Below are positions 1-7,829 of a DNA stretch of 64,000 nucleotides, piece after piece. The DNA is from Rhodovulum kholense (GTDB lineage Bacteria > Pseudomonadota > Alphaproteobacteria > Rhodobacterales > Rhodobacteraceae): assembly GCF_003053725.1 (NCBI RefSeq), contig NZ_QAYC01000001.1, positions 186,001 through 250,000 on the forward strand, written 5' to 3'. Both the position numbers and the translations under genes were made by a program. Under the pieces are notes generated by a model, which saw only the letters and a list, made by a program, of their open reading frames with translations, searched no databases and was not told the DNA's origin. How positions within the stretch are numbered: position 1 is the first letter of the stretch; each line of letters begins with the position of its first letter.

Positions 1-174
1 CCCTTCGAGACCTGGGACGAGGAAGGCGCGCGCGACACGGCCACGCTGGCGGCCGACCGGGTCACCCGGCTTCTGGCGCGCTACGAGGCGCCGCCGCTCG
101 ATCCGGCGCGGCGCGAGGCGGTCGAGGATTACGTGGCCCGGCGCAAGGCGGACATGCCAGACGCGTTCGTCTGA
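1..174 (+). CDS. MttB-family (trimethylamine:corrinoid-type) methyltransferase, C-terminal end only
   Basis: The window opens inside a gene; 57 residues remain, beginning PFETWDEEGARDTATLAA and ending in KADMPDAFV before a TGA. This tail is typical of the non-pyrrolysine MttB superfamily (COG5598) common in Rhodobacteraceae. These enzymes move a methyl group from a quaternary or tertiary amine to a corrinoid protein. The substrate cannot be told because the catalytic barrel lies outside the window. Family assignment is by recognition of the C-terminus only. Confidence 0.7.
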   Translation, partial: PFETWDEEGARDTATLAADRVTRLLARYEAPPLDPARREAVEDYVARRKADMPDAFV

Positions 175-225
175 CCGGAGACCGGCCCCCGAGGGGCGCG
201 GCTCGGCCCTGGCCGGGCCCGCTCC

Positions 226-528
226 TCATTCCGCCGCGTGGGTGCTTTCGAAATCGCAGATCAGCCGGGCTTCGGCCATCAGCGCGATCAGCAGCTCGAT
301 ATGCCGCGCGGTCGAGTACCCGGCGTCCCCGGACTGCCGGATGGTTTCCATTCGTTGTTCCTGATCGATCAGCCAGGACAGTGCGGTCTGGGCACTGTCC
401 GGCAGCCGCCCCTGCATGAGCCGGGCGAGGTCGCGTTCGCGGCGATAATCGCCAAGGCCGAACCTCGCTGCACGCACCAGCAGGCGAGGGCGGCGCAGCG
501 TGGCGAGCGTGGCGGGAAGCATGTTCAT
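226..528 (-). CDS. DUF6477 family protein
   Basis: A 100-residue protein starting MNMLPATLATLRRPRLLVRAA. It is rich in Arg and Leu, contains a helical DYRRERDLARL segment and ends in an acidic stretch DFESTHAAE. It resembles the small DUF6477 proteins of Rhodobacterales, whose function is unknown. The ATG at 528 is chosen because a GGAG sequence lies about 8 bases upstream; an in-frame start further upstream lacks this support. It is convergent with the MttB-family gene and divergent from the DUF6456 regulator. Confidence 0.75.
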   Translation of the reverse strand: MNMLPATLATLRRPRLLVRAARFGLGDYRRERDLARLMQGRLPDSAQTALSWLIDQEQRMETIRQSGDAGYSTARHIELLIALMAEARLICDFESTHAAE

Positions 529-608
529 GGCGCGATCTCCGATTGATGACAGGAGGCATCCTCGCACAACCGGAACGGGTGTTGCGCATCCGGCGATTTG
601 AGCGCGCG

Positions 609-617
609 TTATCCACA
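609..617 (+). promoter_or_regulatory. Consensus DnaA box
   Basis: TTATCCACA, a perfect match to the DnaA 9-mer, lies in an AT-rich stretch (about 600-700) between two divergent genes. Only this one box was seen, so it is read as a possible DnaA-regulated promoter element and not as an origin. Confidence 0.5.
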
Positions 618-663
618 GGAATTTTTATGGTTTGGAAACAAGAATGAACACGTGGAGCAATTC

Positions 664-680
664 TTAACTAAACGGTAACC
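664..680 (+). promoter_or_regulatory. CtrA-box-like site
   Basis: TTAA, seven bases, then GTAACC. This matches the alphaproteobacterial CtrA consensus TTAA-N7-TTAA at 7 of 8 positions. It sits about 80 bases upstream of the DUF6456 gene. The site before ctrA (30912-30928) has the same half-sites in the opposite orientation. Confidence 0.45.
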
Positions 681-760
681 AAAACAACCTTGGATTGTAT
701 TGTGCGGTCGCCTGGTGTTCCACGGGGCCGCCTCTCCAGAAAGCTCAAGAGAGGTTTGTT

Positions 761-1855
761 GTGGGAACGCAGTGCCCAAATCAGTCCGTTCCGGCCTGGC
801 TGCCGCAGGCGGCGCGGCTTTATCTGGCTCATACCGAGGCAGGCGTTTCGTTGCGTGAACTTGCCCGGATCGAGGGGTGTCATCCCTCGACGGTCATGCG
901 TCAGGTGCGCCGGGTCGAAACCCGGCGGGACGATCCCTTAATCGACGATGCGCTGACCCGGCTCGGTGGCCGGGCCGGTGCCTCCGCCCCCAAGAAGGAG
1001 AGCCCCCAAATGTCTCCGACAACGCGCCCGTTGCCCCCCGCAGCGGACGAGCCCGCAATCGACCGCGAGGCCCTGCGCCTGCTGCGGCGCCTGAACGAAC
1101 CCGGAGCCTTCATGGCGGTCGCCCGCGACATGGAGAAGGCGGCCATCCTGCGCGAAAGCGCCGATGGCCAGACGACCCGGACCGCCGTGGTGGACCGCTC
1201 GGTCGCCGAGGCCTTCGCCCTGAAGGACTGGATCGCCTGCCGCACCCGCGGCCGGGTAACCATCTACGACATCAGCAGCGCCGGGCGCGCCGCGTTCAAG
1301 CGGCTGCAGGCCGAAGAGGCCGAACGGCGCGACGGCTTTGCGGAGGCCCAGTCGCCCTTTGCCGCGCAGCATCGCGACTGGGAGGTGCAGAAGAACGCCC
1401 GCGCCGAGCGGATCCGCTTCAACCGCGCCGAGTCGCCGCTGGCCATTCTGGCGCGGCGAAAGGAGAAGGACGGCCACCCGTTCCTGAGCCACGATCTGGT
1501 GGCGGCGGGCGAACGGCTGCGCGAGGATTTCGAGGTGGCGCAGCTGGGGCCGCGGGTGGCCCAGAACTGGGACCGGTTCCTCACCGGCGGCGATCGTGGG
1601 TCGTTCTTCGGTGCGGACGGGGCGTCCGGGGGCTCGGCGGCAGCGCGGGATCGTGTGGCCGCAGCTCTGCGCGAACTGGGTCCGGGGCTTGGCGACGTGG
1701 CGTTGCGCTGCTGTTGTTTCCTCGAAGGGCTGGAGCAGGCCGAACAGCGCATGGGCTGGTCGGCGCGTTCGGGCAAGATCGTGCTCCGGATTGCGTTGCA
1801 GCGCCTGAAACGGCACTACGAGACGTTGGGCGACCGGTCGGGGCTGATCGGCTAG
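761..1855 (+). CDS. Helix-turn-helix DUF6456 domain protein (putative regulator)
   Basis: A 364-residue protein with an N-terminal helix-turn-helix (about residues 18-50, with AGVSLRELARIEGCHPSTVMRQVRRVE) and a C-terminal DUF6456 domain (about residues 215-364), whose end has the conserved RSGKIVLRIALQRLKRHY helix. The middle (about 65-210) carries a second winged-helix-like region. It is probably a DNA-binding regulator; its targets are unknown. The GTG at 761 is chosen because AAGAGAGG lies 6 bases upstream; an earlier in-frame ATG at 695 has no ribosome binding site. The promoter region holds a DnaA box and a CtrA-like box, which suggests cell-cycle control (inference). Confidence 0.85.
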   Translation: MGTQCPNQSVPAWLPQAARLYLAHTEAGVSLRELARIEGCHPSTVMRQVRRVETRRDDPLIDDALTRLGGRAGASAPKKESPQMSPTTRPLPPAADEPAIDREALRLLRRLNEPGAFMAVARDMEKAAILRESADGQTTRTAVVDRSVAEAFALKDWIACRTRGRVTIYDISSAGRAAFKRLQAEEAERRDGFAEAQSPFAAQHRDWEVQKNARAERIRFNRAESPLAILARRKEKDGHPFLSHDLVAAGERLREDFEVAQLGPRVAQNWDRFLTGGDRGSFFGADGASGGSAAARDRVAAALRELGPGLGDVALRCCCFLEGLEQAEQRMGWSARSGKIVLRIALQRLKRHYETLGDRSGLIG

Positions 1856-1996
1856 ACGGCAGTCGGCGCGGGGGGCCGGGTCACCCGAAGTCGGACCGGC
1901 CCCTGCGGCGGCGGCACACCATCCGGACGCGGCGGGCCGCCGGGGATCCGACGGCCCGACTGCGGCCCTGCCTTTCCGACAGCTCGGGTCCCGTGC

Positions 1997-2857
1997 TCAG
2001 GGCATCAGCCGCCGGACATAGCCCGGCAGCGCGAAGGCCGCCCTGTGGATCTCGGGCGTGTAATAGTCGGTCTGGATGGCCGCCGCCGCGAACCGCGCCT
2101 CGAGCTCGTCCAGCGCCACCGTGCGCCCCGGCCCGTCGGTGCCCCAGCCGAAGGCCATCGGTCCGCCGGCATAGGTGGGCACCGTCGCCATGTAGCAGCC
2201 CCAGTCGGCAAAGAGCGCCTTGAAGGCGCGCATCGAATTGGTCAGTTCCTCTCCCTGCACGAAGGGCACGCCGTTCTGGGTCACCAGAATGCCGTCTTGC
2301 GTCAGTGCGCGTTTGGCATGGCCATAGAAGGTGTCCGTGAACAGCACCTCGCCCGGGCCGATCGGGTCGGTGGAATCGACGACGATCACATCGAATTTCT
2401 GATCGGTGTTGCGCATGAAGGCGGCCCCGTCGTCGATCACGAGGTTCAGCCGCGGGTCGTCGAAGGCGCCCTGGCTGATGCCGGGCAGGTAGGTCTTGCA
2501 GAACTCGACAACGCCCGCGTCGATCTCGACCATGGTCACGCTCTCGACCGAAGGATGCCGCAGCGCCTCGCGCGCCATGCCGCCATCGCCGCCGCCGATG
2601 ATCAGCACCCGTTTCGCGGCGCCATGGGCGAGGATCGGCACATGGGTCAGCATCTCGTGATAGATGAAGTTGTCGGCCTCGGTCACCTGCACCACGCCGT
2701 CGAGCGTCATCACCCGGCCGAAGCGCGGGTTTTCGAAGACCCTCAGCCGCTGGTGGTCGGTCTGGCTGTCATAGAGAACCTCGGTTTCCTCCAGCGCCTG
2801 GCCATAGCCCTTGTGCAGGCGTTCGAGGGTCCAGCCCGGGATCGGGGTGTCGGTCAT
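1997..2857 (-). CDS. speE: Spermidine synthase (polyamine aminopropyltransferase)
   Basis: A 286-residue cytosolic enzyme that transfers an aminopropyl group from decarboxylated S-adenosylmethionine to putrescine. The Rossmann-type motif GGGDGG is at residues 88-93, the acidic VEID ribose-binding segment at 110-113, and the catalytic-loop motif DSTDPIGPGE at 161-170. Length is normal for bacterial SpeE. AAGGAG lies 8 bases before the ATG. The gene supplying its co-substrate, speD, is 1 kb upstream on the same strand, but an ArsR-like gene and an opposite-strand DUF1127 gene separate them. Confidence 0.96.
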   Translation of the reverse strand: MTDTPIPGWTLERLHKGYGQALEETEVLYDSQTDHQRLRVFENPRFGRVMTLDGVVQVTEADNFIYHEMLTHVPILAHGAAKRVLIIGGGDGGMAREALRHPSVESVTMVEIDAGVVEFCKTYLPGISQGAFDDPRLNLVIDDGAAFMRNTDQKFDVIVVDSTDPIGPGEVLFTDTFYGHAKRALTQDGILVTQNGVPFVQGEELTNSMRAFKALFADWGCYMATVPTYAGGPMAFGWGTDGPGRTVALDELEARFAAAAIQTDYYTPEIHRAAFALPGYVRRLMP

Positions 2858-2902
2858 CGCGTCGCTCCTTGAGATCTGTCGGATGGGGACCCGGTGCCCG
2901 GG

Positions 2903-3583
2903 TCAGGTCGGAAAGGCCTCGGCCAGGGCCTGCGCGCCCGCCGGGGTCAGATGCAGATGCCGCCCCCGGGCCAGACGGCGCTGTCCGCCGGCCTCGGGCC
3001 CGCGGGCCAGCAGGGCCGCGCCCAGCGCGCCCGCCAGATGCGAGCGCCGCTCGCTCCTGTCGAGACAGGCACGCCAGAGCGGACGCGGCCCGGGTCCGGT
3101 TCGGGGCAGGGGGCTGCCGAGCCCGGCGAAGACGGCCGCGCCCCGGGCGGTCGGGGCCACGTCCCCGCGCGCGACGGTCAGAAACCCGCGCGCGGCGAGA
3201 CTTTCGAAGATCGCGCCCGCGCGGGCGCGCGCGATATGGTCGTGGCAGGTCCGGACCTTACGCAGCGCGGCATCGCGCGGGCCGGGACGGCTGCGCGGAT
3301 GACCCTTGGCGCCCGCAAGCGCGCTCAGCGTCTCGAACGGGCCCGCGATCTCGTCTCCGGCCAGCGCGAAATAGCGGTGACGGTCCTGCTTGCGCGGCCG
3401 GATCGGCCCGGCCTCAGCCCGCTGCGCCAGACGCCCCGAGGGGGTGGCTGCGCTGGATCCGGCCTCGCAGGCCGGTTCGCCCGCGCTCAGCGCCCGGCCC
3501 GACAAAAGCGCCGTCGGGATCGACGCGCGGGTCGGGGCGCCGATCAGCGCGGCGATGCGGGAAATGTCGGGACCGTCTTTCAT
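2903..3583 (-). CDS. ArsR-type winged-helix regulator, divergent in its DNA-binding helices
   Basis: A 226-residue protein. The layout follows the alphaproteobacterial ArsR/YdfF type: an N-terminal winged helix (about 1-80, ending RHRYFALAGDEIAG) and a C-terminal domain with RPLWRACLDRSERRSHLAGALGAALLAR. In the recognition region, residues that are normally Leu, Ala or Val are replaced, including several helix-breaking prolines (IPTALL, ATPSGRLAQ, AGPIRPRK). No stop or frameshift is seen, so it is annotated as a gene, but the DNA-binding part may be impaired. The ATG at 3583 starts the conserved N-terminus MKDGPDISRIAALIG. It lies 45 bases upstream of speE on the same strand. Confidence 0.75.
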   Translation of the reverse strand: MKDGPDISRIAALIGAPTRASIPTALLSGRALSAGEPACEAGSSAATPSGRLAQRAEAGPIRPRKQDRHRYFALAGDEIAGPFETLSALAGAKGHPRSRPGPRDAALRKVRTCHDHIARARAGAIFESLAARGFLTVARGDVAPTARGAAVFAGLGSPLPRTGPGPRPLWRACLDRSERRSHLAGALGAALLARGPEAGGQRRLARGRHLHLTPAGAQALAEAFPT

Positions 3584-3703
3584 GGAGCCAGCCTTCCGGG
3601 CCTCGCCATCGGGGTCAAGTCGAAAGCCTTCGGTCGGGGCCGAAACACCGGGGCGCGCGCTGCGGGCCGGATGGACCCCGCTGCACATCCGAAGGAGACC
3701 GCC

Positions 3704-3901
3704 ATGACCGTCCGCCAAACCGTCCTGTCCCCGAACCGCAGGGCCAGCGCCGGGCCGCTTGCGCGGCCTTTCGCGCGCTGGCTCAGAAACCGTCGCACCC
3801 GGGCGGATCTGGCCCGGCTGGCGCCGCATCTGGTGCAGGATATCGGCATCGACGCCAAGGCGGCGCGCCGCGAGGCGGCGCGACCGTTCTGGTGGGGCTG
3901 A
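3704..3901 (+). CDS. DUF1127 (YjiS-like) small protein
   Basis: A 65-residue basic protein whose C-terminal half carries the DUF1127 pattern: RTRADLARLAPHLVQDIGIDAKAARREAARPFW. Members are small, Arg-rich and often stress- or phosphate-responsive; in some alphaproteobacteria they affect RNA metabolism. AAGGAG lies 7 bases before the ATG. It diverges from the ArsR-like gene across 120 bases, an arrangement that often means the regulator controls both (inference). It is convergent with speD. Confidence 0.85.
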   Translation: MTVRQTVLSPNRRASAGPLARPFARWLRNRRTRADLARLAPHLVQDIGIDAKAARREAARPFWWG

Positions 3902-3918
3902 GTGGCGATGCGTCCGTG

Positions 3919-4425
3919 TCAGGCCGCGACGCGCGCGGCCACCACGTCCTCGCCGCGCAGCAGTTCCTTGACCCGGATATCGCCCGCGTCGAAGGCCGCA
4001 CGCAGCACCTCGACCGCTCGCCAGGGCTCGGCGTCGCCGCACATGAAGACGTCGAAGGCACCATAGCCGATCTCGGGCCAGGTGTGCACCGAGATATGGC
4101 TTTCGGCCAGCACCGCCACGCCGCTCACGCCCTGGGGGCTGAACTTGTGGGTGTGGATGTGCAGAAGCGTCGCGCCGCATTCGTCGACGCAGTCGCGGAA
4201 CGCCTTCTGGATCCGGGCCTCGTCGTCGAGCCCTTCGCCGTCGACCACCTCGATGATCAGATGTGTGCCGGCAAAGATCCGGCCGTCACGGCGAATGAAA
4301 TGGTCGTCACGCGAGTCGTCGAAGACGTCACGGGTGGCGTTGGCGGCCGCATGGCCGCGGTGATCTTCCGCATGGGCGCCTGTCTCCAGACCGATCCCCA
4401 GTCGGAAGAGGTTGGCGTCAGTCAT
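3919..4425 (-). CDS. speD: S-adenosylmethionine decarboxylase proenzyme
   Basis: A 168-residue pyruvoyl enzyme that makes decarboxylated SAM, the aminopropyl donor for SpeE. The autocleavage site is Glu108-Ser109 in AESHISVHTWPE; Ser109 becomes the pyruvoyl group. His114 and Cys83 match the catalytic His and Cys of prokaryotic class 1b enzymes. An N-terminal extension of about 40 residues is typical of alphaproteobacterial versions. Confidence 0.96.
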   Translation of the reverse strand: MTDANLFRLGIGLETGAHAEDHRGHAAANATRDVFDDSRDDHFIRRDGRIFAGTHLIIEVVDGEGLDDEARIQKAFRDCVDECGATLLHIHTHKFSPQGVSGVAVLAESHISVHTWPEIGYGAFDVFMCGDAEPWRAVEVLRAAFDAGDIRVKELLRGEDVVAARVAA

Positions 4426-4776
4426 GGCGCGCCCCTTCTTACCAGCAGATTGAATCCAGCCGGCCCCTTAGCGCCCCCCCGGGAAGATCCGAAGTTGGGA
4501 TCGGGTCCGATCGTTGGGCTCACCTAGGGAAGGTTTTGGATTCGATCAATAGCAAACTCGCGAAAAGGCCCCGAAAGTGCCCCATGTCGCACCAAAACCT
4601 GCCGCGTTGCGGCGCGCCGCGTTCGGTGACGCCGCGTGATCGTTCTCTTTTCGGGGGGGCCGGAACGCGGCCCTTGTTGCCGCAAGCTGGAACGAGTAAA
4701 ATATTAGCATTGGGTGCCGCACCGGTGGGGGCCGAGGCGGGTGTCCTTGTACGAGTTCTTTTGGGGAATACTTGAA
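4426..4776. other. Intergenic region without a gene, speD to choice-of-anchor A gene
   Basis: A divergent 351-base spacer. Much of it is less GC-rich than its surroundings (for example around 4530-4560 and 4690-4705). It must hold the promoters of speD and of the exported protein gene. No convincing small gene, RNA or riboswitch was seen in it. Confidence 0.6.
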
Positions 4777-5811
4777 ATGAAAATGGAATTCCTGCTTGGG
4801 ACCGCGATGGCGGTCTCTCTGGGGGTGGCCGCGCCCGCAGCGACCCTTTCTGCCTCCGAGATCCTGTCGCAGTTCTCGATCGTCACCGCCGGCAATCTCG
4901 ACACCAACCAGGACAATTACGGCCGGGCCTATGTGGGCGGCGATCTGGTTGCCTCGGCCGGCAAGGCCGATTTCGCCAATCGCCCGCTTCCGGCCTCGGA
5001 CTATGCCGACGTGATGGTCGAAGGCAATGTCACCGGACCGGGCGGCGTGCGCGTCGGGGCCTATGGCACCACCCTGGCGGTGCGGGGCAATGTCTCGACC
5101 AACGTCATCGAATTCGGCGTTGAAAAGACCGGCGAGGTGCAGGTCGGGGGCACGCTGTCGTCCGGAACGCGGATCAACAACAAGGAAACGCCCAGCTTCG
5201 ACGGGGTTCGGGTCGAAGACGGGCTGGCGGGCACTGCCGCGTTCGAGGCGCTGTTTCCGACCGATGTCGTCGCCACGCTGAACCAGGCGTCCGAGGATCT
5301 GTCGAAACTGGCGGCCACCGGAACGGCGACGGTCAGCGGTGGCGGCAACACGCTGAACATCGCGGCGACCGGCGGCGGCATCAGCGTCTACAACTTCGAC
5401 ATCTCCGATTTCGGCGGCTCGATCGGTCAGATCGACTTCAGCCTTGGCGCGACCGACACGCTGATCCTGAACGTCGCGGGGTCGTCGATCCTGATCGAGG
5501 ACAACATGCTGGGCCTGCAGGCCAGCGACGGCCAGCGCATTATCTGGAACTTCTACGAGGCGACCTCGGTCACGCTCGGTCGGCAGATGTACGGCTCGAT
5601 CCTGGCCGGGAACGCGGCGCTGACCAACTCGACCGCCATCGAGGGCAATATCTTCGCGGGCTCGGCCGTTCTGCGCGGGCAGGTGCATGCGCAGGCCTTC
5701 TTGGGCGATCTGCCCCATGACGACCCGGCGCCGGTGCCGCTGCCGGCGACGCTGCCGCTGCTGGCGGCGGCGGTGGGGGCGGTGGCCCTGATGCGCCGCC
5801 GCCGCGCCTGA
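4777..5811 (+). CDS. Choice-of-anchor A family exported protein with VPLPA-CTERM sorting signal
   Basis: A 344-residue secreted protein. It has an N-terminal signal peptide (about residues 1-22, ending near APAAT), then a choice-of-anchor A domain beginning QFSIVTAGNLDTNQDNYGRAYVGGDL. The C-terminal tripartite sorting signal is VPLPATLPLL, then a hydrophobic AAAVGAVALM helix, then an Arg cluster MRRRRA. The VPLPA signal is known from Rhodobacterales proteins processed by an exosortase, so the mature protein is probably a surface or extracellular-matrix component (inference). The ATG at 4777 is chosen as it gives the signal peptide and follows GGGG by about 10 bases. Confidence 0.88.
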   Translation: MKMEFLLGTAMAVSLGVAAPAATLSASEILSQFSIVTAGNLDTNQDNYGRAYVGGDLVASAGKADFANRPLPASDYADVMVEGNVTGPGGVRVGAYGTTLAVRGNVSTNVIEFGVEKTGEVQVGGTLSSGTRINNKETPSFDGVRVEDGLAGTAAFEALFPTDVVATLNQASEDLSKLAATGTATVSGGGNTLNIAATGGGISVYNFDISDFGGSIGQIDFSLGATDTLILNVAGSSILIEDNMLGLQASDGQRIIWNFYEATSVTLGRQMYGSILAGNAALTNSTAIEGNIFAGSAVLRGQVHAQAFLGDLPHDDPAPVPLPATLPLLAAAVGAVALMRRRRA

Positions 5812-5836
5812 CCGGACCCGTCCGAATGCCTTCGAC

Positions 5837-5868
5837 GCCGGCCGGAAACGGCCGGCCTTCCGCATTTT
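5837..5868 (+). terminator. Probable rho-independent terminator after the choice-of-anchor A gene
   Basis: A perfect 8-bp GC stem, GCCGGCCG at 5837-5844 paired with 5849-5856, closed by a stable GAAA tetraloop. It starts 26 bases after the stop codon. A short T-rich stretch (ATTTTC) follows some 8 bases downstream, so termination efficiency is uncertain. Confidence 0.6.
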
Positions 5869-5903
5869 CGCGCCCGATCACGGCCGATCGCGCCAGAAAT
5901 TTG

Positions 5904-5919
5904 AGGTATCCTGATACCT
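5904..5919. promoter_or_regulatory. Perfect inverted repeat, possible operator
   Basis: AGGTATC-CT-GATACCT, two perfect 7-base arms with a 2-base centre. The centre is too short for an RNA hairpin, so a dimeric regulator site is more likely. It lies about 50 bases upstream of the -35-like element of rplM. Confidence 0.4.
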
Positions 5920-5966
5920 ATTTTGCAAGACTTTGAATTGATGTGATAAATCGGCGCTCAAGGTCC

Positions 5967-5994
5967 TTGACCTGTGCCGGGAAATGCTTAGAAA
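5967..5994 (+). promoter_or_regulatory. Candidate rplM-rpsI promoter
   Basis: TTGACC (5967-5972), a 16-base spacer, then TAGAAA (5989-5994). This would be a sigma-70-type promoter about 70 bases upstream of the rplM start. It was read from sequence only. Confidence 0.4.
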
Positions 5995-6065
5995 ACGCCC
6001 ATCCGAGTTTCGGGGCGGACGCGCCGTTCCCGGGCCGATCTTTCAGCCGATACAGGGCAGAGCCA

Positions 6066-6530
6066 ATGAAAACCTTTACCGCTACCCCGGCGGATATCGA
6101 GAAGAAATGGATCTTGATCGACGCCGAAGGCGTCGTTCTCGGCCGTCTCGCCTCGATCGTCGCCATGCGTCTGCGCGGCAAGCACAAGCCGTCCTTCACG
6201 CCTCACATGGACATGGGCGACAACGTCATCATCATCAACGCCGACAAGGTGCAGATGACGGGCAAGAAGCGCACCGACAAGAAATACTACTGGCATACCG
6301 GCCATCCGGGCGGGATCAAGCACCGCACCGCCGAGCAGATCCTCGAAGGCGCCCATCCCGAGCGCGTCGTGGTCGCTGCGGTCAAGCGCATGCTGCCGGG
6401 CAACCGCCTCAGCCGCCAGCAGATGACCAATCTGCGCGTCTATGCCGGGGCAGAGCATCCCCATGAGGCCCAGAACCCCGAAGTGCTGGACGTCAAGTCC
6501 ATGAACTCGAAGAACACCCGGAGCGCGTGA
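6066..6530 (+). CDS. rplM: 50S ribosomal protein L13
   Basis: A 154-residue ribosomal protein that helps assemble the 50S subunit. It shows the L13 landmarks: [18 protein letters not shown] near the N-terminus, the central [18 protein letters not shown], and HTGHPGGIK with [11 protein letters not shown]. The ATG at 6066 gives the standard [15 protein letters not shown] start. It forms the usual two-gene operon with rpsI; its stop codon overlaps the rpsI start by one base (TGATG), implying coupled translation. Confidence 0.98.
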   Translation: MKTFTATPADIEKKWILIDAEGVVLGRLASIVAMRLRGKHKPSFTPHMDMGDNVIIINADKVQMTGKKRTDKKYYWHTGHPGGIKHRTAEQILEGAHPERVVVAAVKRMLPGNRLSRQQMTNLRVYAGAEHPHEAQNPEVLDVKSMNSKNTRSA

Positions 6531-7021
6531 TGGCCGAAGAAATCAAATCTCTCGACGAGCTGCAGTCGGTCGTGTCCGGCAAGCCCGCCGCCTCGGCGGA
6601 CGATGACGCGCCCCGCGAACCCGTCCGCGACTCGCTGGGCCGGTCCTATGCCACCGGCAAGCGGAAGGACGCGGTCGCCCGTGTCTGGATCAAGCCGGGC
6701 TCGGGCAAGGTCTCGGTCAACGGCAAGGACATCAAGGTCTACTTCGCCCGTCCGGTGCTGCAGATGATCCTGCGCCAGCCCTTTACCGTGGCCGGCGTCG
6801 AGGACCAGTTCGACGTGATGGCGACGGTTGCCGGCGGCGGTCTTTCGGGCCAGGCCGGTGCGGTCAAGCACGGCATCTCGAAGGCGCTGCAGCTTTACGA
6901 TCCCTCGCTGCGCGGGGCGCTGAAGGCCGCGGGCTTCCTGACCCGCGACAGCCGTGTCGTCGAACGGAAGAAATACGGCCGCCGCAAGGCCCGCCGGAGC
7001 TTCCAGTTCTCGAAACGCTGA
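6530..7021 (+). CDS. rpsI: 30S ribosomal protein S9
   Basis: A 163-residue small-subunit protein. The S9 core begins at [23 protein letters not shown] and ends with the invariant basic tail [16 protein letters not shown], which reaches the decoding centre near P-site tRNA. The N-terminal acidic extension of about 35 residues is usual in alphaproteobacteria. The ATG at 6530 overlaps the rplM stop; a GTG three bases earlier is possible but not needed. A strong hairpin follows the stop. Confidence 0.98.
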   Translation: MAEEIKSLDELQSVVSGKPAASADDDAPREPVRDSLGRSYATGKRKDAVARVWIKPGSGKVSVNGKDIKVYFARPVLQMILRQPFTVAGVEDQFDVMATVAGGGLSGQAGAVKHGISKALQLYDPSLRGALKAAGFLTRDSRVVERKKYGRRKARRSFQFSKR

Positions 7022-7044
7022 TCGGCGTTTCATCGGGTTTCGAA

Positions 7045-7071
7045 GGGCCGTGCCGCAAGGCGCGGCCCTTT
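7045..7071 (+). terminator. Terminator of rplM-rpsI
   Basis: GGGCCG (7045-7050) pairs with CGGCCC (7063-7068), followed inward by a T-G pair and GCC/GGC around a GCAA tetraloop. The stem is followed directly by TTT. It starts 24 bases after the rpsI stop. Confidence 0.75.
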
Positions 7072-7144
7072 CGCATGCGGGGGGCGGGTTCTTCGGGGAA
7101 AGGACGCCGTGCCGGAGGCGTGCCGGGGCAGCGGGCGCGCGGGC

Positions 7145-7774
7145 TCAGGCCGGTGCCCGCTCGGTCCGGTCGGCCATCGCGGCCCGGTCCCGTTCCAGCA
7201 CGCCGGTCAGCGCCGGACGGTCGAGACAACGGTCCACCCAGGCCCGGATCGCCGGATCTTCGGGGATCAGGTCGCGGAACCAGCCATAGGTCGAGGCGAT
7301 CAGCAGGTCGGCGGCCGAGAACATGTCGTCGACCAGATAGGGATGCTGTGCCAGTGCGGCCCCCAGCGTCGCCGCGGCCTCGTCGGTCCCGCGCCAGGTT
7401 CTGGCGATCGCGGGATCGCTGAGGCCCAAGCGCTCGGCCAGATAGACCGGCTCCATCACGTTGCCATACCAGAAAAGCCAGGACAGGTAGCTGCCGCGCC
7501 CCGGATGCCCGACCGGCCGGCCAAGCGGCGTCTCGGGGTAGAGATCCGTCAGATACAGCAGGATCGCGTTGGTTTCGCGGATGCCGACCGAGCCGTGGAC
7601 CAGGAACGGGACCTTGCCCTCGGGATGCGGGTTGGCGGGATCGCGCGCGCCGCTGCCGTCGATACGGGCAATGTCGGTCAGGCGGATCTCGACGCTGTTC
7701 TCGATCCGCATCTCGGCGACCAGCTGCACCACCCGCGTCGAGCGCGACAGCGGGGCGTGATAAAGCGTGAGCAT
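7145..7774 (-). CDS. Glutathione S-transferase family protein
   Basis: A 209-residue protein with a thioredoxin-like N-terminal half (MLTLYHAPLSRSTRVVQLVAE; the cis-Pro/VPFL and RETNAI positions of the G-site around 55-70) and an all-helical C-terminal half (about 85-205). It probably conjugates or reduces small substrates with glutathione; the substrate is unknown. The ATG at 7774 is supported by GAGGAGG 7 bases upstream. It lies downstream of the peptide-ABC operon on the same strand, 55 bases from the ATPase gene, so it may be read through with it. Confidence 0.87.
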   Translation of the reverse strand: MLTLYHAPLSRSTRVVQLVAEMRIENSVEIRLTDIARIDGSGARDPANPHPEGKVPFLVHGSVGIRETNAILLYLTDLYPETPLGRPVGHPGRGSYLSWLFWYGNVMEPVYLAERLGLSDPAIARTWRGTDEAAATLGAALAQHPYLVDDMFSAADLLIASTYGWFRDLIPEDPAIRAWVDRCLDRPALTGVLERDRAAMADRTERAPA

Positions 7775-7829
7775 GGGCCTCCTCCTCGGTTGCCCCGAGC
7801 CTAGCATGGGTCCGGTCGTCTCGCGCGGG

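Noticed and set aside
609-680. Chromosome origin around the DnaA box
   Set aside because: Only one consensus DnaA box was found and none of the usual origin neighbours (hemE, parAB, dnaA, gidA) is present.
2894-3703. Plus-strand coding upstream extension of the DUF1127 gene
   Set aside because: It is antisense to the ArsR-like gene, and the DUF1127 family length and the AAGGAG site place the start at 3704.
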